A stretch of 64,000 bases of DNA from a bacterium (GTDB lineage Bacteria > Vulcanimicrobiota > Xenobia > Xenobiales > JADMJV01). Each line of letters begins with the position of its first letter. Position 1 is the first letter of the stretch. The DNA lies in contig JADMJV010000032.1 of NCBI GenBank assembly GCA_018780265.1, positions 1 through 64,000 on the forward strand, in the 5' to 3' direction. This document shows, piece after piece, positions 47,427 through 56,040 of the stretch. Position numbers and translations under genes: made by a program. The notes under the pieces were generated by a model that did no database searches, was not told the origin of the DNA, and saw only the letters and a list, made by a program, of their open reading frames with translations.

Positions 47427-47744
47427 GCCGGACGAACCTTGACCGGCCCGCCTTTGTTTGAAATCTGCTCTTTTCCCTCGGTCACAACCTGTCCGGCCTC
47501 CACAATCCCAGCAGCCAACCGGCACGCTGACGGGACGGCCGCCGGGCAGTTGAGCGCGCACCCTCTCCGCCAGCCCGGGTGGCGAAACCCGAGGCAAGCT
47601 CTGCAGGCGACTGTGCAGGACCTGGAGCTCTTTGAGGCGTTGCCCATCGGCCGGGAAAGAATCAAGGCGGGATTGGATTTCTTCGCGCTTCCCGGGAGCC
47701 AGCTCGTCGTCGAAGTAGGCCTGCGGATCCTGTTCGTCGATCAT
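47370..47744 (-). CDS. Anti-sigma-factor-like protein, C-terminus probably frameshifted
   Basis: From ATG 47744 (GGGAGG ribosome site) the first ~65 residues (MIDEQDPQAYFDDELAPGKREEIQSRL...) match the N-terminal zinc-finger-like region of anti-sigma factors, though no His/Cys ligands remain. After GGRPVSVP the open frame becomes unnatural. A second frame continues sensibly as LAAGIVEAGQVVTEGKEQISN and stops at 47420, just past the LysR stop. The usual membrane helix is absent. I suspect a deletion plus frameshift; no sigma factor is adjacent. Confidence 0.5.
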   Translation of the reverse strand: MIDEQDPQAYFDDELAPGKREEIQSRLDSFPADGQRLKELQVLHSRLQSLPRVSPPGLAERVRAQLPGGRPVSVPVGCWDCGGRTGCDRGKRADFKQRRAGQGSSGSLNSHGAKVVIQGQAGPA

Positions 47745-47806
47745 AGAACCTCCCGAGCAGTTGGCCAGAGGCACGCAGTGTGCCAACACTTCTAACTAAG
47801 TGAATC

Positions 47807-48592
47807 CTATCCACGCTCGTTGTTAAAGCTGGGTTTGAGCAGTAATTTTAAGTATTGCCTCAGAAGATCCACTTGGCGGGCGGTCTGGTCGCGAAATTCC
47901 AGACCGATCAAGCGCACCGTGCCGTCTTTGGTGATGCTCACCGGCCAGGCCAGCACCCTCAGGATGGGCAGCCCCTCGGGGGGCACGAATTCGATCTCGA
48001 TGCCTTCGTCTTCGGGAAGTTCGTAATTGCTCTCCAAGAGCATGCCACCCACGCCCAGATTGTAGACGCGCCCGGTCACTTCGCGGCCCACCTGCTTGGC
48101 TGTGTATTTGGCGTCCAGAAAACAGTCGGCGCGAATGAAGCGACGTCTGGTCAAAATGTTCTTGGGCTTTAACCCCAATTCTTTGAGCAATAGCTTGACC
48201 CAGGACTGGCCCATATCGTCGTTTTCGGTGGTAAAGATCAAGCCCGCGTGACGGGAGAATGTCTTGTCGGTGGTCTTAATCCAGAGCACCTTACCCTCGA
48301 CCGGAGCCGCTGTGTTGCCCACTCCCTCGGTGGGCGGGGCCAAGCGGACCTTGTCGCCGATTTTGAGTTTCTCTCCGGTGCGCATCTTCAAGCCCTGGAC
48401 GCCGATGTCGACCACCGTGGCTTTGAATTTCTTCTCGCCCAGAGTTCCCTTGACTTCGTAGGAACAGCGCATTCGAGTCAACTTACGGCGCTCGCGAAAG
48501 CTCCCATCTGCGCTCCGAGAAAGGCTTTTGGTAGCGAAAGTATTTTTGGCGGCGAACAGACTTTTGAATCCAGACAACAGACCTTGAAACAT
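47807..48592 (-). CDS. Protein with two PilZ domains
   Basis: A 261-residue soluble protein containing two PilZ-type units. The first begins RRKLTRMRC (about 35) and the second RRRFIRADC (about 150); both keep the RxxxR c-di-GMP-binding motif. Each is followed by a beta-barrel with a D/N-x-S-x-x-G-like turn, seen as VVDIGVQGLKM and VYNLGVGGMLLES. It should bind c-di-GMP and adjust motility, adhesion or polysaccharide export. Double PilZ proteins resemble YcgR-like architecture without its own N-terminal domain. It pairs logically with the HD-GYP protein elsewhere in the window. Confidence 0.9.
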   Translation of the reverse strand: MFQGLLSGFKSLFAAKNTFATKSLSRSADGSFRERRKLTRMRCSYEVKGTLGEKKFKATVVDIGVQGLKMRTGEKLKIGDKVRLAPPTEGVGNTAAPVEGKVLWIKTTDKTFSRHAGLIFTTENDDMGQSWVKLLLKELGLKPKNILTRRRFIRADCFLDAKYTAKQVGREVTGRVYNLGVGGMLLESNYELPEDEGIEIEFVPPEGLPILRVLAWPVSITKDGTVRLIGLEFRDQTARQVDLLRQYLKLLLKPSFNNERG

Positions 48593-48884
48593 TCTCTCTC
48601 CTTGACCCTGAGGGTTCGCTCTCTAGGGTCACATGAACGTAGCATAGCCCCTCCGGGATAAGGCATGGTTGACGAGCCCGCCGATTTGTTGCCAAAACGT
48701 AAATTGATTAATTACGAAATGTATCCCTAAGCAAGCAGCAACGGCGGAGTACAGCCCGTGGACTGTCGCGACGCCGCGTCAGATAACCGAGGCGCCGTGG
48801 TCCAACCCGCGCTGGTAGTGAGTCTTGAGGCCGCGGGCGTCGAGACCGACATCTGGCGCCGGTCGTCAGCACGTCCGCGTGCCG
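48593..48884. other. Intergenic stretch upstream of mazF
   Basis: Between the PilZ gene and the short ORF before mazF. It contains an AT-rich imperfect inverted repeat (CGTAA at 48698-48702, TTACG at 48712-48716) that could be an operator. I see no supported gene; short open frames here are broken and low quality. Confidence 0.5.
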
Positions 48885-48968
48885 ATGATGGCGCAAACCG
48901 CTCACGATTCTCCGGTCACCGACGGTTCCGCCCATCTCTGGGAATTGCTTAAGGACGATCAGTGGTGA
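48885..48968 (+). CDS. 27-residue ORF before mazF, possible antitoxin remnant
   Basis: ATG ATG at 48885 opens MMAQTAHDSPVTDGSAHLWE..., ending LLKDDQW with a TGA that overlaps the mazF GTG (GTGA). Its acidic tail and overlap are typical of an antitoxin C-terminus, but there is no DNA-binding domain in frame upstream. It may be the last piece of a degraded antitoxin. Confidence 0.35.
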   Translation: MMAQTAHDSPVTDGSAHLWELLKDDQW

Positions 48969-49315
48969 GACGAGGGGACATTCTATGGGCCGATTTAGCC
49001 CCCCGGTCCGGATCCGACCAAACGGGCCGCCGACCGGTCTTGTTGGTCTCCAACGACGGCTTCAATGACACCCCCACCTGGCGCTCCTTGATCGTGGTGC
49101 CGCTTACAACAGCCGTCCAGAACCAAAGTCCGACCACGGTCCACCTGCCGCTGGGAACGGCCAGCTTATCGCGGGAGAGCCTGGTATTGGGCAATCAAAT
49201 CACCACCCTGGATCGAACCAAATTGTTGCATAGGATCGGCACTTTGCCGGGCCTATACCTGCAACAGGTGGAGCGAGCCATCCTGCGAGCCCTGGCACTT
49301 CCAGCCATCCCCTGA
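48965..49315 (+). CDS. MazF/PemK-family endoribonuclease toxin
   Basis: A 116-residue type II toxin. The N-terminus RRGDILWADLAPRSGSDQTGRRPVLLVSND is the MazF signature (Arg-Gly-Asp-Ile start, GRRPVLLVSND). SLIVVPLTT and the late NQITTLDRTKLLHRIGTLP contain the remaining conserved positions. It is expected to be an mRNA interferase. The GTG at 48965 overlaps the stop of the short upstream ORF. No intact antitoxin gene is visible on either side. Confidence 0.9.
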   Translation: MRRGDILWADLAPRSGSDQTGRRPVLLVSNDGFNDTPTWRSLIVVPLTTAVQNQSPTTVHLPLGTASLSRESLVLGNQITTLDRTKLLHRIGTLPGLYLQQVERAILRALALPAIP

Positions 49316-49331
49316 TGGGGAATATCACCTG

Positions 49332-49400
49332 ACCCAAGAAGTAGAATTTCCAACTGACTGGCAACGATTGCCAGTCAGTTGGAAATTCTACTTCTTGGGT
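49332..49400. repeat. Perfect 33-bp inverted repeat with a 3-nt loop
   Basis: Left arm 49332-49364 and right arm 49368-49400 are exact reverse complements (33 of 33) around the loop CGA. The arms start ACCCAAGAAGTAGAATTTCC. It lies between mazF and the convergent glycerophosphodiesterase gene. There is no T tract on either side. It would form a 33-bp hairpin in RNA from either strand or a cruciform in DNA. Confidence 0.97.
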
Positions 49401-49444
49401 AGACAATGCCGGCGGCAGGCAGTTGCTCGGGATGATGCATCTAC

Positions 49445-50416
49445 CTATCGGTCATACTGGAGCAAGTTCACCAACTGGCCGGCATTGTCGGTGGTAATGG
49501 CGTCCACATCCAGCGCGATCATGCGCCGCTGGTCTCGGGTCGTGTTTACCGTCCAGGGGTTGACTTTGAGGCCAGCCTCGTGAGCTTCACTCACGTAGTT
49601 TTCGTGGACCAGCGCAAAATTGGGGCCAAGATACTCGATGCCCAGTTCGTCTCTGACCTGCTTGGGATCAATGGGGCGACCGGAATAGAGGTAGCCGGTC
49701 GGCAGCTCCGGTTCGATCTCTTCAAGCTTCTTCAGCGAAGTCTCGTCAAACGAGATCACGATGGCCCGATCGTCCGCTCCGGCCCTGTGCAATTGATCCA
49801 CTAAAACCTGTTCAATGCCCTGGTGATGTCCGCCCTTCGGGTGTTTGATCTCCACGATCAACTTGCAGTCGGTAGGCAGTGCCAGCACATCGCTGAGCAT
49901 GGGCACGCCGATCTCGCGCAGTTCGGCGCTGGTCATATTGCGTACCACGCCAGGGCGACCATAGGTCCGGTCCAAAGTGTCATCGTGAATCACCACCAGA
50001 TCGCGGTCCAAGGTCAGATGCACGTCCAGTTCGATGGCATCAGCGCCGTCGGCCAGCGCGTCGCGGAAAGCCTCCAGCGAATTTTCCACGGCGTTCTCGG
50101 TAGAACCCCGGTGAGCCACCACCAGAGGCGGATCGTCCTCTACCTGGCGCCCATTGGCTCGCATCAGGGTGGGTCCAGGCGCGGGAGGCTGTGGCGCCTG
50201 CACCTGGGCGTGGACCACTCCAGCCGTGTTGATCAGCGCTCCCAGCGTGGCCAACGAGATAACCGGCCAGCTCGGACCGCAGACTACGCCATCCCGCTCG
50301 TCGGCGCTTTGGAAGCGGTCATCACGCGCGGACACGGGGGCCGGGCCAGTCGCCCGTCCGGCCACCGGACTGAGAGAGCGAAAGCAGTTGCGGTTGGGGC
50401 CATCCAGTTCATTCAT
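49445..50416 (-). CDS. Glycerophosphodiester phosphodiesterase
   Basis: A 323-residue protein with a GDPD domain (about 97-320): VVAHRGSTENAVENSLEAF (catalytic His, HRG), ELDVHLTLDRDLVVIHDDTLDRT (metal Glu/Asp and second His) and LIVEIKHPKGG. It hydrolyses glycerophosphodiesters to glycerol-3-phosphate and an alcohol. The first ~95 residues contain a hydrophobic stretch (VISLATLGALINTAGVVHAQ) resembling an internal signal or anchor, so export is likely and the true start may lie closer to it. Confidence 0.9.
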   Translation of the reverse strand: MNELDGPNRNCFRSLSPVAGRATGPAPVSARDDRFQSADERDGVVCGPSWPVISLATLGALINTAGVVHAQVQAPQPPAPGPTLMRANGRQVEDDPPLVVAHRGSTENAVENSLEAFRDALADGADAIELDVHLTLDRDLVVIHDDTLDRTYGRPGVVRNMTSAELREIGVPMLSDVLALPTDCKLIVEIKHPKGGHHQGIEQVLVDQLHRAGADDRAIVISFDETSLKKLEEIEPELPTGYLYSGRPIDPKQVRDELGIEYLGPNFALVHENYVSEAHEAGLKVNPWTVNTTRDQRRMIALDVDAITTDNAGQLVNLLQYDR

Positions 50417-50521
50417 CGAGCACTATTGTAGAGGTCTGCCCCCGCATGGGTTTGGCAGGCATGTTGCCGAATCGTCAACGCCAGTAAAAAGGGCCCTGGC
50501 GGTTTTGCCGAAGGCCTACCC

Positions 50522-50971
50522 TTGAAGAAGGATATTCGCTATGTTCCCAGTCCCTCGGCCGTGGTTGAGGGCATGCTGGATCTGGCTGCGCTCACCTCAC
50601 GGGATACCCTTTACGATCTGGGATGTGGCGATGGCCGCATCGTAATTGGCGCCGCTGCCCGGGGTGCTCGAGCCATCGGCTTCGACCTCGATCCGGGCCT
50701 GATTGCGCGCTGTCACGAAAATGCCCGATTGGCGCGCTGCTCTCACAACGTGGACTTTCGCGTGGGCAACTTTTTTCAAGTCGACCTCAGCGAAGCCACG
50801 GTGATCGCCCTCTACTTGCTAACCTCGGTCAATCGAGCTTTGCGCTCTCGTCTGGTGGCCCTCCGGCCAGGCACCCGCGTGGTCTCGCATAGTTTCGATA
50901 TGGGCGACTGGCCGGCCGATTGCATGGTGACGGTCGACTGCAAACAGCTCTACCTGTGGACCATTCCCTAA
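50522..50971 (+). CDS. Small SAM-dependent methyltransferase
   Basis: A 149-residue protein. It opens KKDIRYVPSPSAVVEGMLDLA and has the SAM motif LYDLGCGDGRIVIGAA (about 31), ARAIGFDLDPGLI and IALYLLTSVNRALRSRL. This is the layout of a short methyltransferase family related to protein-lysine or small-molecule methyltransferases with a YVPTP start. The TTG start at 50522 is supported by the conserved N-terminus. Substrate unknown. Confidence 0.85.
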   Translation: MKKDIRYVPSPSAVVEGMLDLAALTSRDTLYDLGCGDGRIVIGAAARGARAIGFDLDPGLIARCHENARLARCSHNVDFRVGNFFQVDLSEATVIALYLLTSVNRALRSRLVALRPGTRVVSHSFDMGDWPADCMVTVDCKQLYLWTIP

Positions 50972-51003
50972 GGGTCCACGCAAAAAGTTGCCCCTCCGGC
51001 AGC

Positions 51004-51948
51004 CTACTCCGTTGCCAGGGCCAGGCTTAACTGGTGCTGGCTGTACGGGCCCAACCCGGATGATCCGCTCCAGCCTTGCCAAAAGCGACAGTAGTCGCTC
51101 CAGGCCACGGGAAAAAGCATGCGCCACTCTCTCTCCAGATCGGCAACGTCCAGTTCGTGTCCATCCTGGTGTATCGCCTGGCGCAATACCGCGAAATAGT
51201 AGTCCAGCCAACCGCCTGCCTGGTTCTCACTGTGGCTGGCGCTGAGGCAGCAGTCAAGAAAGTAGGCCACGTCGCGGATACCGCACCCCGGACCCACATA
51301 TTGAAAGTCCACGGCAGCCGCCTCGCCCCGGGCGTTCCAGCAAAAATTGGCCGGTTTACTATCACCGTGAAGCAGGGTTTGATAGCGAGCCCTCTGGAGG
51401 CGCTGGTCCAACACTTCGGCGTGCTCTTTCAGCGATCCCGAGGGCATCCCCCGCCACTCTTCGCGACGGGTGTCCAGATGCCAGTAGCCTCCCTGCTCCC
51501 ACAGTCCAACCGGTCGCGCCCCCAGGAAGCGTGAATGAAAGTGCGCCAACCAGCTCAGCCCTCCCCGGATGTGCAGCGCCAAAGGGGGTCGACGGGGATG
51601 AAAACCGGCCCTGTTCAGATCTTCCAATAGCAAGAGCAGGGTCCCTGCATGGCCGGCCACGGCGTAGCAGTCGGCCACGCGACAATTGTCGTCGCAATAT
51701 CGCGATTCAACCTGATACCACACCTGCTCCACCGCATAACTGCGTCGCTTGCGAAGGTCCGACACCGTCTCGGCCCCGGCGGGTGGAATCACCTTTTTGA
51801 GAATGGCCGACGCCAGGTCGCCCCCACTCAGACTCAGCCGATGCAGGTCTCCGTAACCCTTCCAGAGCTTTTGCAACAAGGTAGTTTCCGTCAGGGTCGT
51901 AGAACGGGTCTCGGAGAGGACCCAGTCAGCCCAGTCAAAGAATGTCAT
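51004..51948 (-). CDS. Phosphotransferase of the APH/ecdysteroid-kinase-like superfamily
   Basis: A 314-residue kinase-fold protein. The catalytic loop TLLHGDSKPANFCW (about 190-203) and metal loop AAVDFQYVGPG (about 209-219) are as in aminoglycoside phosphotransferases and the DUF1679/CHK-like kinases. The CGIRDVAYFL helix follows. The substrate may be a small alcohol or amino-alcohol; resistance is not implied. ATG 51948 is preceded by AGAGG at 8 bp. Confidence 0.83.
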   Translation of the reverse strand: MTFFDWADWVLSETRSTTLTETTLLQKLWKGYGDLHRLSLSGGDLASAILKKVIPPAGAETVSDLRKRRSYAVEQVWYQVESRYCDDNCRVADCYAVAGHAGTLLLLLEDLNRAGFHPRRPPLALHIRGGLSWLAHFHSRFLGARPVGLWEQGGYWHLDTRREEWRGMPSGSLKEHAEVLDQRLQRARYQTLLHGDSKPANFCWNARGEAAAVDFQYVGPGCGIRDVAYFLDCCLSASHSENQAGGWLDYYFAVLRQAIHQDGHELDVADLEREWRMLFPVAWSDYCRFWQGWSGSSGLGPYSQHQLSLALATE

Positions 51949-52055
51949 CACCGATGCCTCTTCCACCGGCCGGTCCCAATTCCCCGCAGGGCACTTCGAT
52001 CGTTCAAGCCAACCCTGTGATCACTCCCTGGCGATCCTCGTCGGTAGGCCGGCCG

Positions 52056-54695
52056 CTACGCTCCGTCCAGCACCTGACGAACCTTGTCTTGCAGCACGGC
52101 CGGGGAGAAAGGTTTTTGGATAAAGTCGGCCTGCCCCTCTACAATGCCAAGGCGTACGATGGCGTCGGATGTGTAGCCGGACATATAGACCACTTTCAGG
52201 TCAGATCGGCTGCCCTGGAGTGTCTCGGCCAGTACTCGTCCCGACATCCCTGGCATGACCACGTCGGTGAGCAGCAGGTCTATCTTCTCGGGATGCTGCC
52301 TCACGATCGACAGGGCACTCGCGCCGTCCGACGCTACCAGCATATTGTATCCGGAGTCGCGCAATATTCGCGTCATTAATCGTCGCAAAGGTTTGTCGTC
52401 TTCGACCATCAAAATGGTCTCGCTGCCGGTTTGCAGGGTTGGGGGGGCAACTCTGCCTGTGCAACGGTCCGAGTCGGGCGTCGGCAGGCTGGGTAAATAC
52501 ACCTTGAAAACACTCCCGCGACCCACCTCGCTGTAGACCAGAATGTGACCTTCCGCCTGTTTGACAATCCCAAAAGCGGTGGAGAGCCCCAGTCCGGTCC
52601 CCTGGCCGATCCCTTTGGTCGTAAAAAAGGGTTCAAAGATCCGCTTTTGAGTTTCCCGGGTCATACCCGCGCCCGTATCGGTGACGGCCAACATGATGTA
52701 GTCCCCCGGCTTGACCCCCAGATGGCTGGCCACATATTCGTCGTCCAAATGAACTTCTTGCGTTTCCAGGTGCAACTGGCCGCCCTCGGGCATGGCGTCG
52801 CGGGCGTTGACGACCAGGTTTAAGATCACTTGCTGGATCTGACTTTGGTCGGCTCGGATCCGGGGAAGCCTGGCTGATAAATTGGTATGCAGGCAGATGT
52901 TCTCACCGATCAATCTCTCTAACATTTTGTGCAGGTCGGAAACCACCTGATTGAGACTTAGCTCCTGGAGCATCAGGATCTGCTTGCGACTGAAGGTCAG
53001 CAACTGGCCCGTCAGGGCAGCGGCCCGACTGGCGGCCTGGTGAATCTCGCCCAGATTGTGCTTCAGCGATTCTCGGCTGGCTGTCCTTACCATGGAATCA
53101 TCGGTGTAGCCCAGGATGACCATCAGCAGGTTGTTAAAGTCGTGGGCTATTCCCCCGGCCAACTGGCCCAATGCCTCTAGTTTCTGACTTTGTCGCAACT
53201 GTTCTTCCAAGGCTTTTTGCAGGGTCAGATCGCGCACTATCAATGTATACAGTTTCTGACCGTTCACCGTCAGTTGCGAGATGGCTGCTTCGAGCGGAAA
53301 CTGCTCTCCGTCGGCGCGCAGTCCGAACGTCTCCAGGCGGTCCTGCACGGTTTCCCCCAGAAGGGACAGATGTTGACGGAAGGAGGCGGCAAAGAGCGGT
53401 TCCAAGGAGCCGCCCACTGCCCGGCTGGCCGGGCGATCAAACATTCGTTCGGCAGCTCGATTGTAAAGAATCACCCGCTGTTGGTGGTCTACGCTGATGA
53501 TGGCGTGCATGGCCGTTTCGATGACGCTGGCCAGTTGCGCCTGATTCTGGATTAACTCGCGTTCTGTTTGTGTGCTGGCCGTGGTGTCCCGAGCGATCAT
53601 CGAGCAACCCACGATCTGGCCCCTGAAGTCGCGGAGGGCCGACACACTCAGCCAGGCGTCCAGTTTCCGGCCGTCTTTCGTCACACGTACCGTATCAAAC
53701 TGTACAGTCTTCCCTCCGCGTTGGATCTTGTGCAAAATCAGAGCCACCTCCGGGGTCCGCTCCCAAGGAACGATACGGGAAATGGGGTGTCCAATCATTT
53801 CGCTTCTGGTGTACCCATAGGCTCGTTCTGCTCCCTGATTCCAGTCTGTCACCACACCCTCCAGGGTGATGGCCACAATGGCGTCGCTGGTGGATTCTAA
53901 GATGCTAGCCAGGCGCGACCGCTGTCCGGCGGCGGCGCGCCAGGTCAGCAGCGACAGGGCCAGATCGTCTGCCAACCAGGAAAGCAGGGTGGGGTCGGGC
54001 GCACCATCACTTTGGAAGAAGAGGCTTATCACCCCTAAAGTCTGACCATCAGCCACCAGGGGCAGACAGGCAAAGGACTCGTGTAGCTGGATCCTGGCCG
54101 TGCGCAGGGCCAGACTGGCCACCTCCAGGTGTACGTGGTCTTGCGCCCAGGCCTCCTTCCCGGGGTCGTCGCTGGCCTGGGCCAGGGGAGTCAGGCCTGT
54201 ACCATCGGGGCTGTCGCTGGCAAGCCACACCAGAGGGCAATCCCCTCCGGCTACGAGTGTCCGGCACATCTCCAGCAGAAACTCATTTTCGCTGGCGGCC
54301 CTCAACAGTGCCTGCAGGCACTGACGCAAAAGAGAGCGCAAGCGCTGGATGCGGGCTACGGCAAGGGCTTGTTGCTGGCCGCCTATGGCCAGGTCCAGGA
54401 GATTGGCCACCGCCCGCAAAAAATCCACCTCATCGGGCCCATAGCGCCGCCTCCCCCCTTCGACAACCAGAGAGCCAAACCGCAGGCCGTCCAACCCCTC
54501 CATCGGGGGGCTGTCGCCGGCCCTAACCACCCGAGCGCTATCTATGCTCAGAGCGCGATTCACGCTCCCTACGCATTCCTCTATCAAGACACCGAGGTCG
54601 GTTTGGGTCAGCCAGCACTGAGTCAAGCGAGCTATTTCTTGGAAGAGAATTTTCACCCCGGACTGTTCCCGGTCTCGACCAACCCATCCCTTCAT
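52056..54695 (-). CDS. Hybrid sensor histidine kinase (GAF-GAF-PAS-PAS-HisKA-HATPase-REC)
   Basis: An 879-residue cytoplasmic kinase. There are two GAF-like regions (about 10-110 and 120-255), then PAS domains (about 262-375, SDAIVAITLEGVVTDWNQGAERAYGY; and about 385-495). HisKA is next with the phospho-acceptor His in GGIAHDFNNLL (about 517). The ATPase has NARDAMPEGG, DTGAGM and GTGLGLSTAFGIV. The C-terminal receiver has its Asp in LLLTDVVMPGMSG (about 811). The HDFNNLL type of kinase is common in multi-sensor systems. It starts 3 bp after the stop of the LuxR-type regulator and is its likely partner. Confidence 0.94.
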   Translation of the reverse strand: MKGWVGRDREQSGVKILFQEIARLTQCWLTQTDLGVLIEECVGSVNRALSIDSARVVRAGDSPPMEGLDGLRFGSLVVEGGRRRYGPDEVDFLRAVANLLDLAIGGQQQALAVARIQRLRSLLRQCLQALLRAASENEFLLEMCRTLVAGGDCPLVWLASDSPDGTGLTPLAQASDDPGKEAWAQDHVHLEVASLALRTARIQLHESFACLPLVADGQTLGVISLFFQSDGAPDPTLLSWLADDLALSLLTWRAAAGQRSRLASILESTSDAIVAITLEGVVTDWNQGAERAYGYTRSEMIGHPISRIVPWERTPEVALILHKIQRGGKTVQFDTVRVTKDGRKLDAWLSVSALRDFRGQIVGCSMIARDTTASTQTERELIQNQAQLASVIETAMHAIISVDHQQRVILYNRAAERMFDRPASRAVGGSLEPLFAASFRQHLSLLGETVQDRLETFGLRADGEQFPLEAAISQLTVNGQKLYTLIVRDLTLQKALEEQLRQSQKLEALGQLAGGIAHDFNNLLMVILGYTDDSMVRTASRESLKHNLGEIHQAASRAAALTGQLLTFSRKQILMLQELSLNQVVSDLHKMLERLIGENICLHTNLSARLPRIRADQSQIQQVILNLVVNARDAMPEGGQLHLETQEVHLDDEYVASHLGVKPGDYIMLAVTDTGAGMTRETQKRIFEPFFTTKGIGQGTGLGLSTAFGIVKQAEGHILVYSEVGRGSVFKVYLPSLPTPDSDRCTGRVAPPTLQTGSETILMVEDDKPLRRLMTRILRDSGYNMLVASDGASALSIVRQHPEKIDLLLTDVVMPGMSGRVLAETLQGSRSDLKVVYMSGYTSDAIVRLGIVEGQADFIQKPFSPAVLQDKVRQVLDGA

Positions 54696-54698
54696 GGA

Positions 54699-55355
54699 TC
54701 ATCGTGTTTGTGGCCGGGCCCAACTTTCATTCAGGATATGCAGGCGACGGGCGATGGCCAGCGCCTGCACTTGATTTTTGCAGTCCAGTCGGCGGAAGAT
54801 TTCGCCTCGGTATTTTTCCACCGTTTTGGTGGACAAACGAACCTCTTCGGCGATTTGCCGAGTGGTCAGGCCACGGGACATATAGAGAAGGATGACGGTT
54901 TGTTTCATGGTCAGCGGCGAGGGCTCGTTGCTCTGGTCTGTGCGCAGCGAATCGATGATCGCCTTGACGGCCGCACTGGCAAAGTGCTCGCGGCCGCAGG
55001 CCACCTCGGCGATGGCTCGGGTTAGTTGGCTGGCCGATTCAGATTTGGGCACATAGCCACGCACCCCCGCCCCTATCAGCGAGCGGACCTCGGCAGGGTC
55101 CACTCGATAAGATAGGACCACGATGCCCTGGGCGGGGTTGTTGGTTAAAATTCGGGTGGCGAGTTCAGCGCCGCTGGCCCCCGGGAGTTCCAGGTCGGTG
55201 ACCACCACATCCACCGAATGCGCGCATAGAAAGTCCCAGGCCAACTCGGCGTTGCACAACTGAGCCACCACTTCAAAGCCGGGAACGTTTGCCAGCATCT
55301 GGCTCAAAGCGCTGACCACCATCTCGTGGTCGTCTACCAGCATGACCTTGATCAA
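54699..55355 (-). CDS. NarL/FixJ-type response regulator
   Basis: A 218-residue protein. The receiver domain (1-120) has VMLVDDHEMV, the phospho-Asp in VVVTDLELPGASG and the Lys in GYVPKS. The LuxR-type HTH is at the C-terminus (about 150-212, ILLYMSRGLTTRQIAEEVRLSTKTVEKYRG). I start at the TTG at 55355, giving a normal receiver N-terminus; the longer frame upstream is not conserved-looking. It is followed by the hybrid kinase (3-bp gap) and is divergent from the second pseudopilin cassette, which it may control. Confidence 0.92.
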   Translation of the reverse strand: MIKVMLVDDHEMVVSALSQMLANVPGFEVVAQLCNAELAWDFLCAHSVDVVVTDLELPGASGAELATRILTNNPAQGIVVLSYRVDPAEVRSLIGAGVRGYVPKSESASQLTRAIAEVACGREHFASAAVKAIIDSLRTDQSNEPSPLTMKQTVILLYMSRGLTTRQIAEEVRLSTKTVEKYRGEIFRRLDCKNQVQALAIARRLHILNESWARPQTR

Positions 55356-55560
55356 GGTCGTCCATGTGCCCAAGCCCAACACGGGTGGGGCGTGATCAAA
55401 TAAGAAATAGATTCCAGGAATTGCAGACACATTTGTCAAGGAGTATTCTGGCGTCTGACGGGCCACCCCTCTTCCTCTGACATGAGGCAAAATAACCGTA
55501 GGGTAAACCCTACTTCTTCAGTCACTCTGGGCACGCTATACTTCTGTAAGGAATCTATTT

Positions 55561-56040
55561 TTGACGCAGTATACTTCGAAAGGCTATTCCTTAGCCGAGG
55601 TGCTGATGGCTGTTTCCATTTTGGCGGTGGCGCTGTTGGGAACAGCCGCGGCTCTGCACTACGGTATGCAGGCGGTTCTCCACGGTTCCCTGATGACGGA
55701 GGCCAGCACCAATGCCAGAGCGATGTTGGAGGTGATGCTGGCCGAAAATCGAGCCTTTTCCACCGCCGCCCTGCCCGACAGCAGTAGCGGCTATAACGAT
55801 GCCCCGGGCGTCAACCGCAACCTCAATGCGCCACCCTTCAATTTGGCCGACTACCGGTTTGCAGCCAGTTCCCGATATCAACGTCATATCGAGACTCACA
55901 ACTATACCCTCAGCTCCGATGGCGTCGCCGCCCAAGCCTGGAAGGACGACGTGCGACAGGTATCTGTCACTGTTCTATGGAGCGAGTCCAGTCGCAATCG
56001 CTCGCTGACCTTGCGTAGCTTTTGCCGCAGGCCGCGATGA
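55561..56040 (+). CDS. Prepilin-type protein, PilV/GspI-like (second cassette)
   Basis: A 159-residue protein with leader MTQYTSKG and mature helix YSLAEVLMAVSILAVALLG, with Glu at +5, typical of PilV/GspI minor pseudopilins. The TTG start at 55561 has AAGGA 7 bp upstream. First of five genes that overlap successively; divergent from the LuxR-type regulator, with 205 bp between them. Confidence 0.9.
   Translation: MTQYTSKGYSLAEVLMAVSILAVALLGTAAALHYGMQAVLHGSLMTEASTNARAMLEVMLAENRAFSTAALPDSSSGYNDAPGVNRNLNAPPFNLADYRFAASSRYQRHIETHNYTLSSDGVAAQAWKDDVRQVSVTVLWSESSRNRSLTLRSFCRRPR

Noticed and set aside
48698..48716. AT-rich imperfect inverted repeat upstream of mazF as an attachment site
   Set aside because: Only 5 bp of clean symmetry, no integrase and no matching second copy; at most a weak operator.
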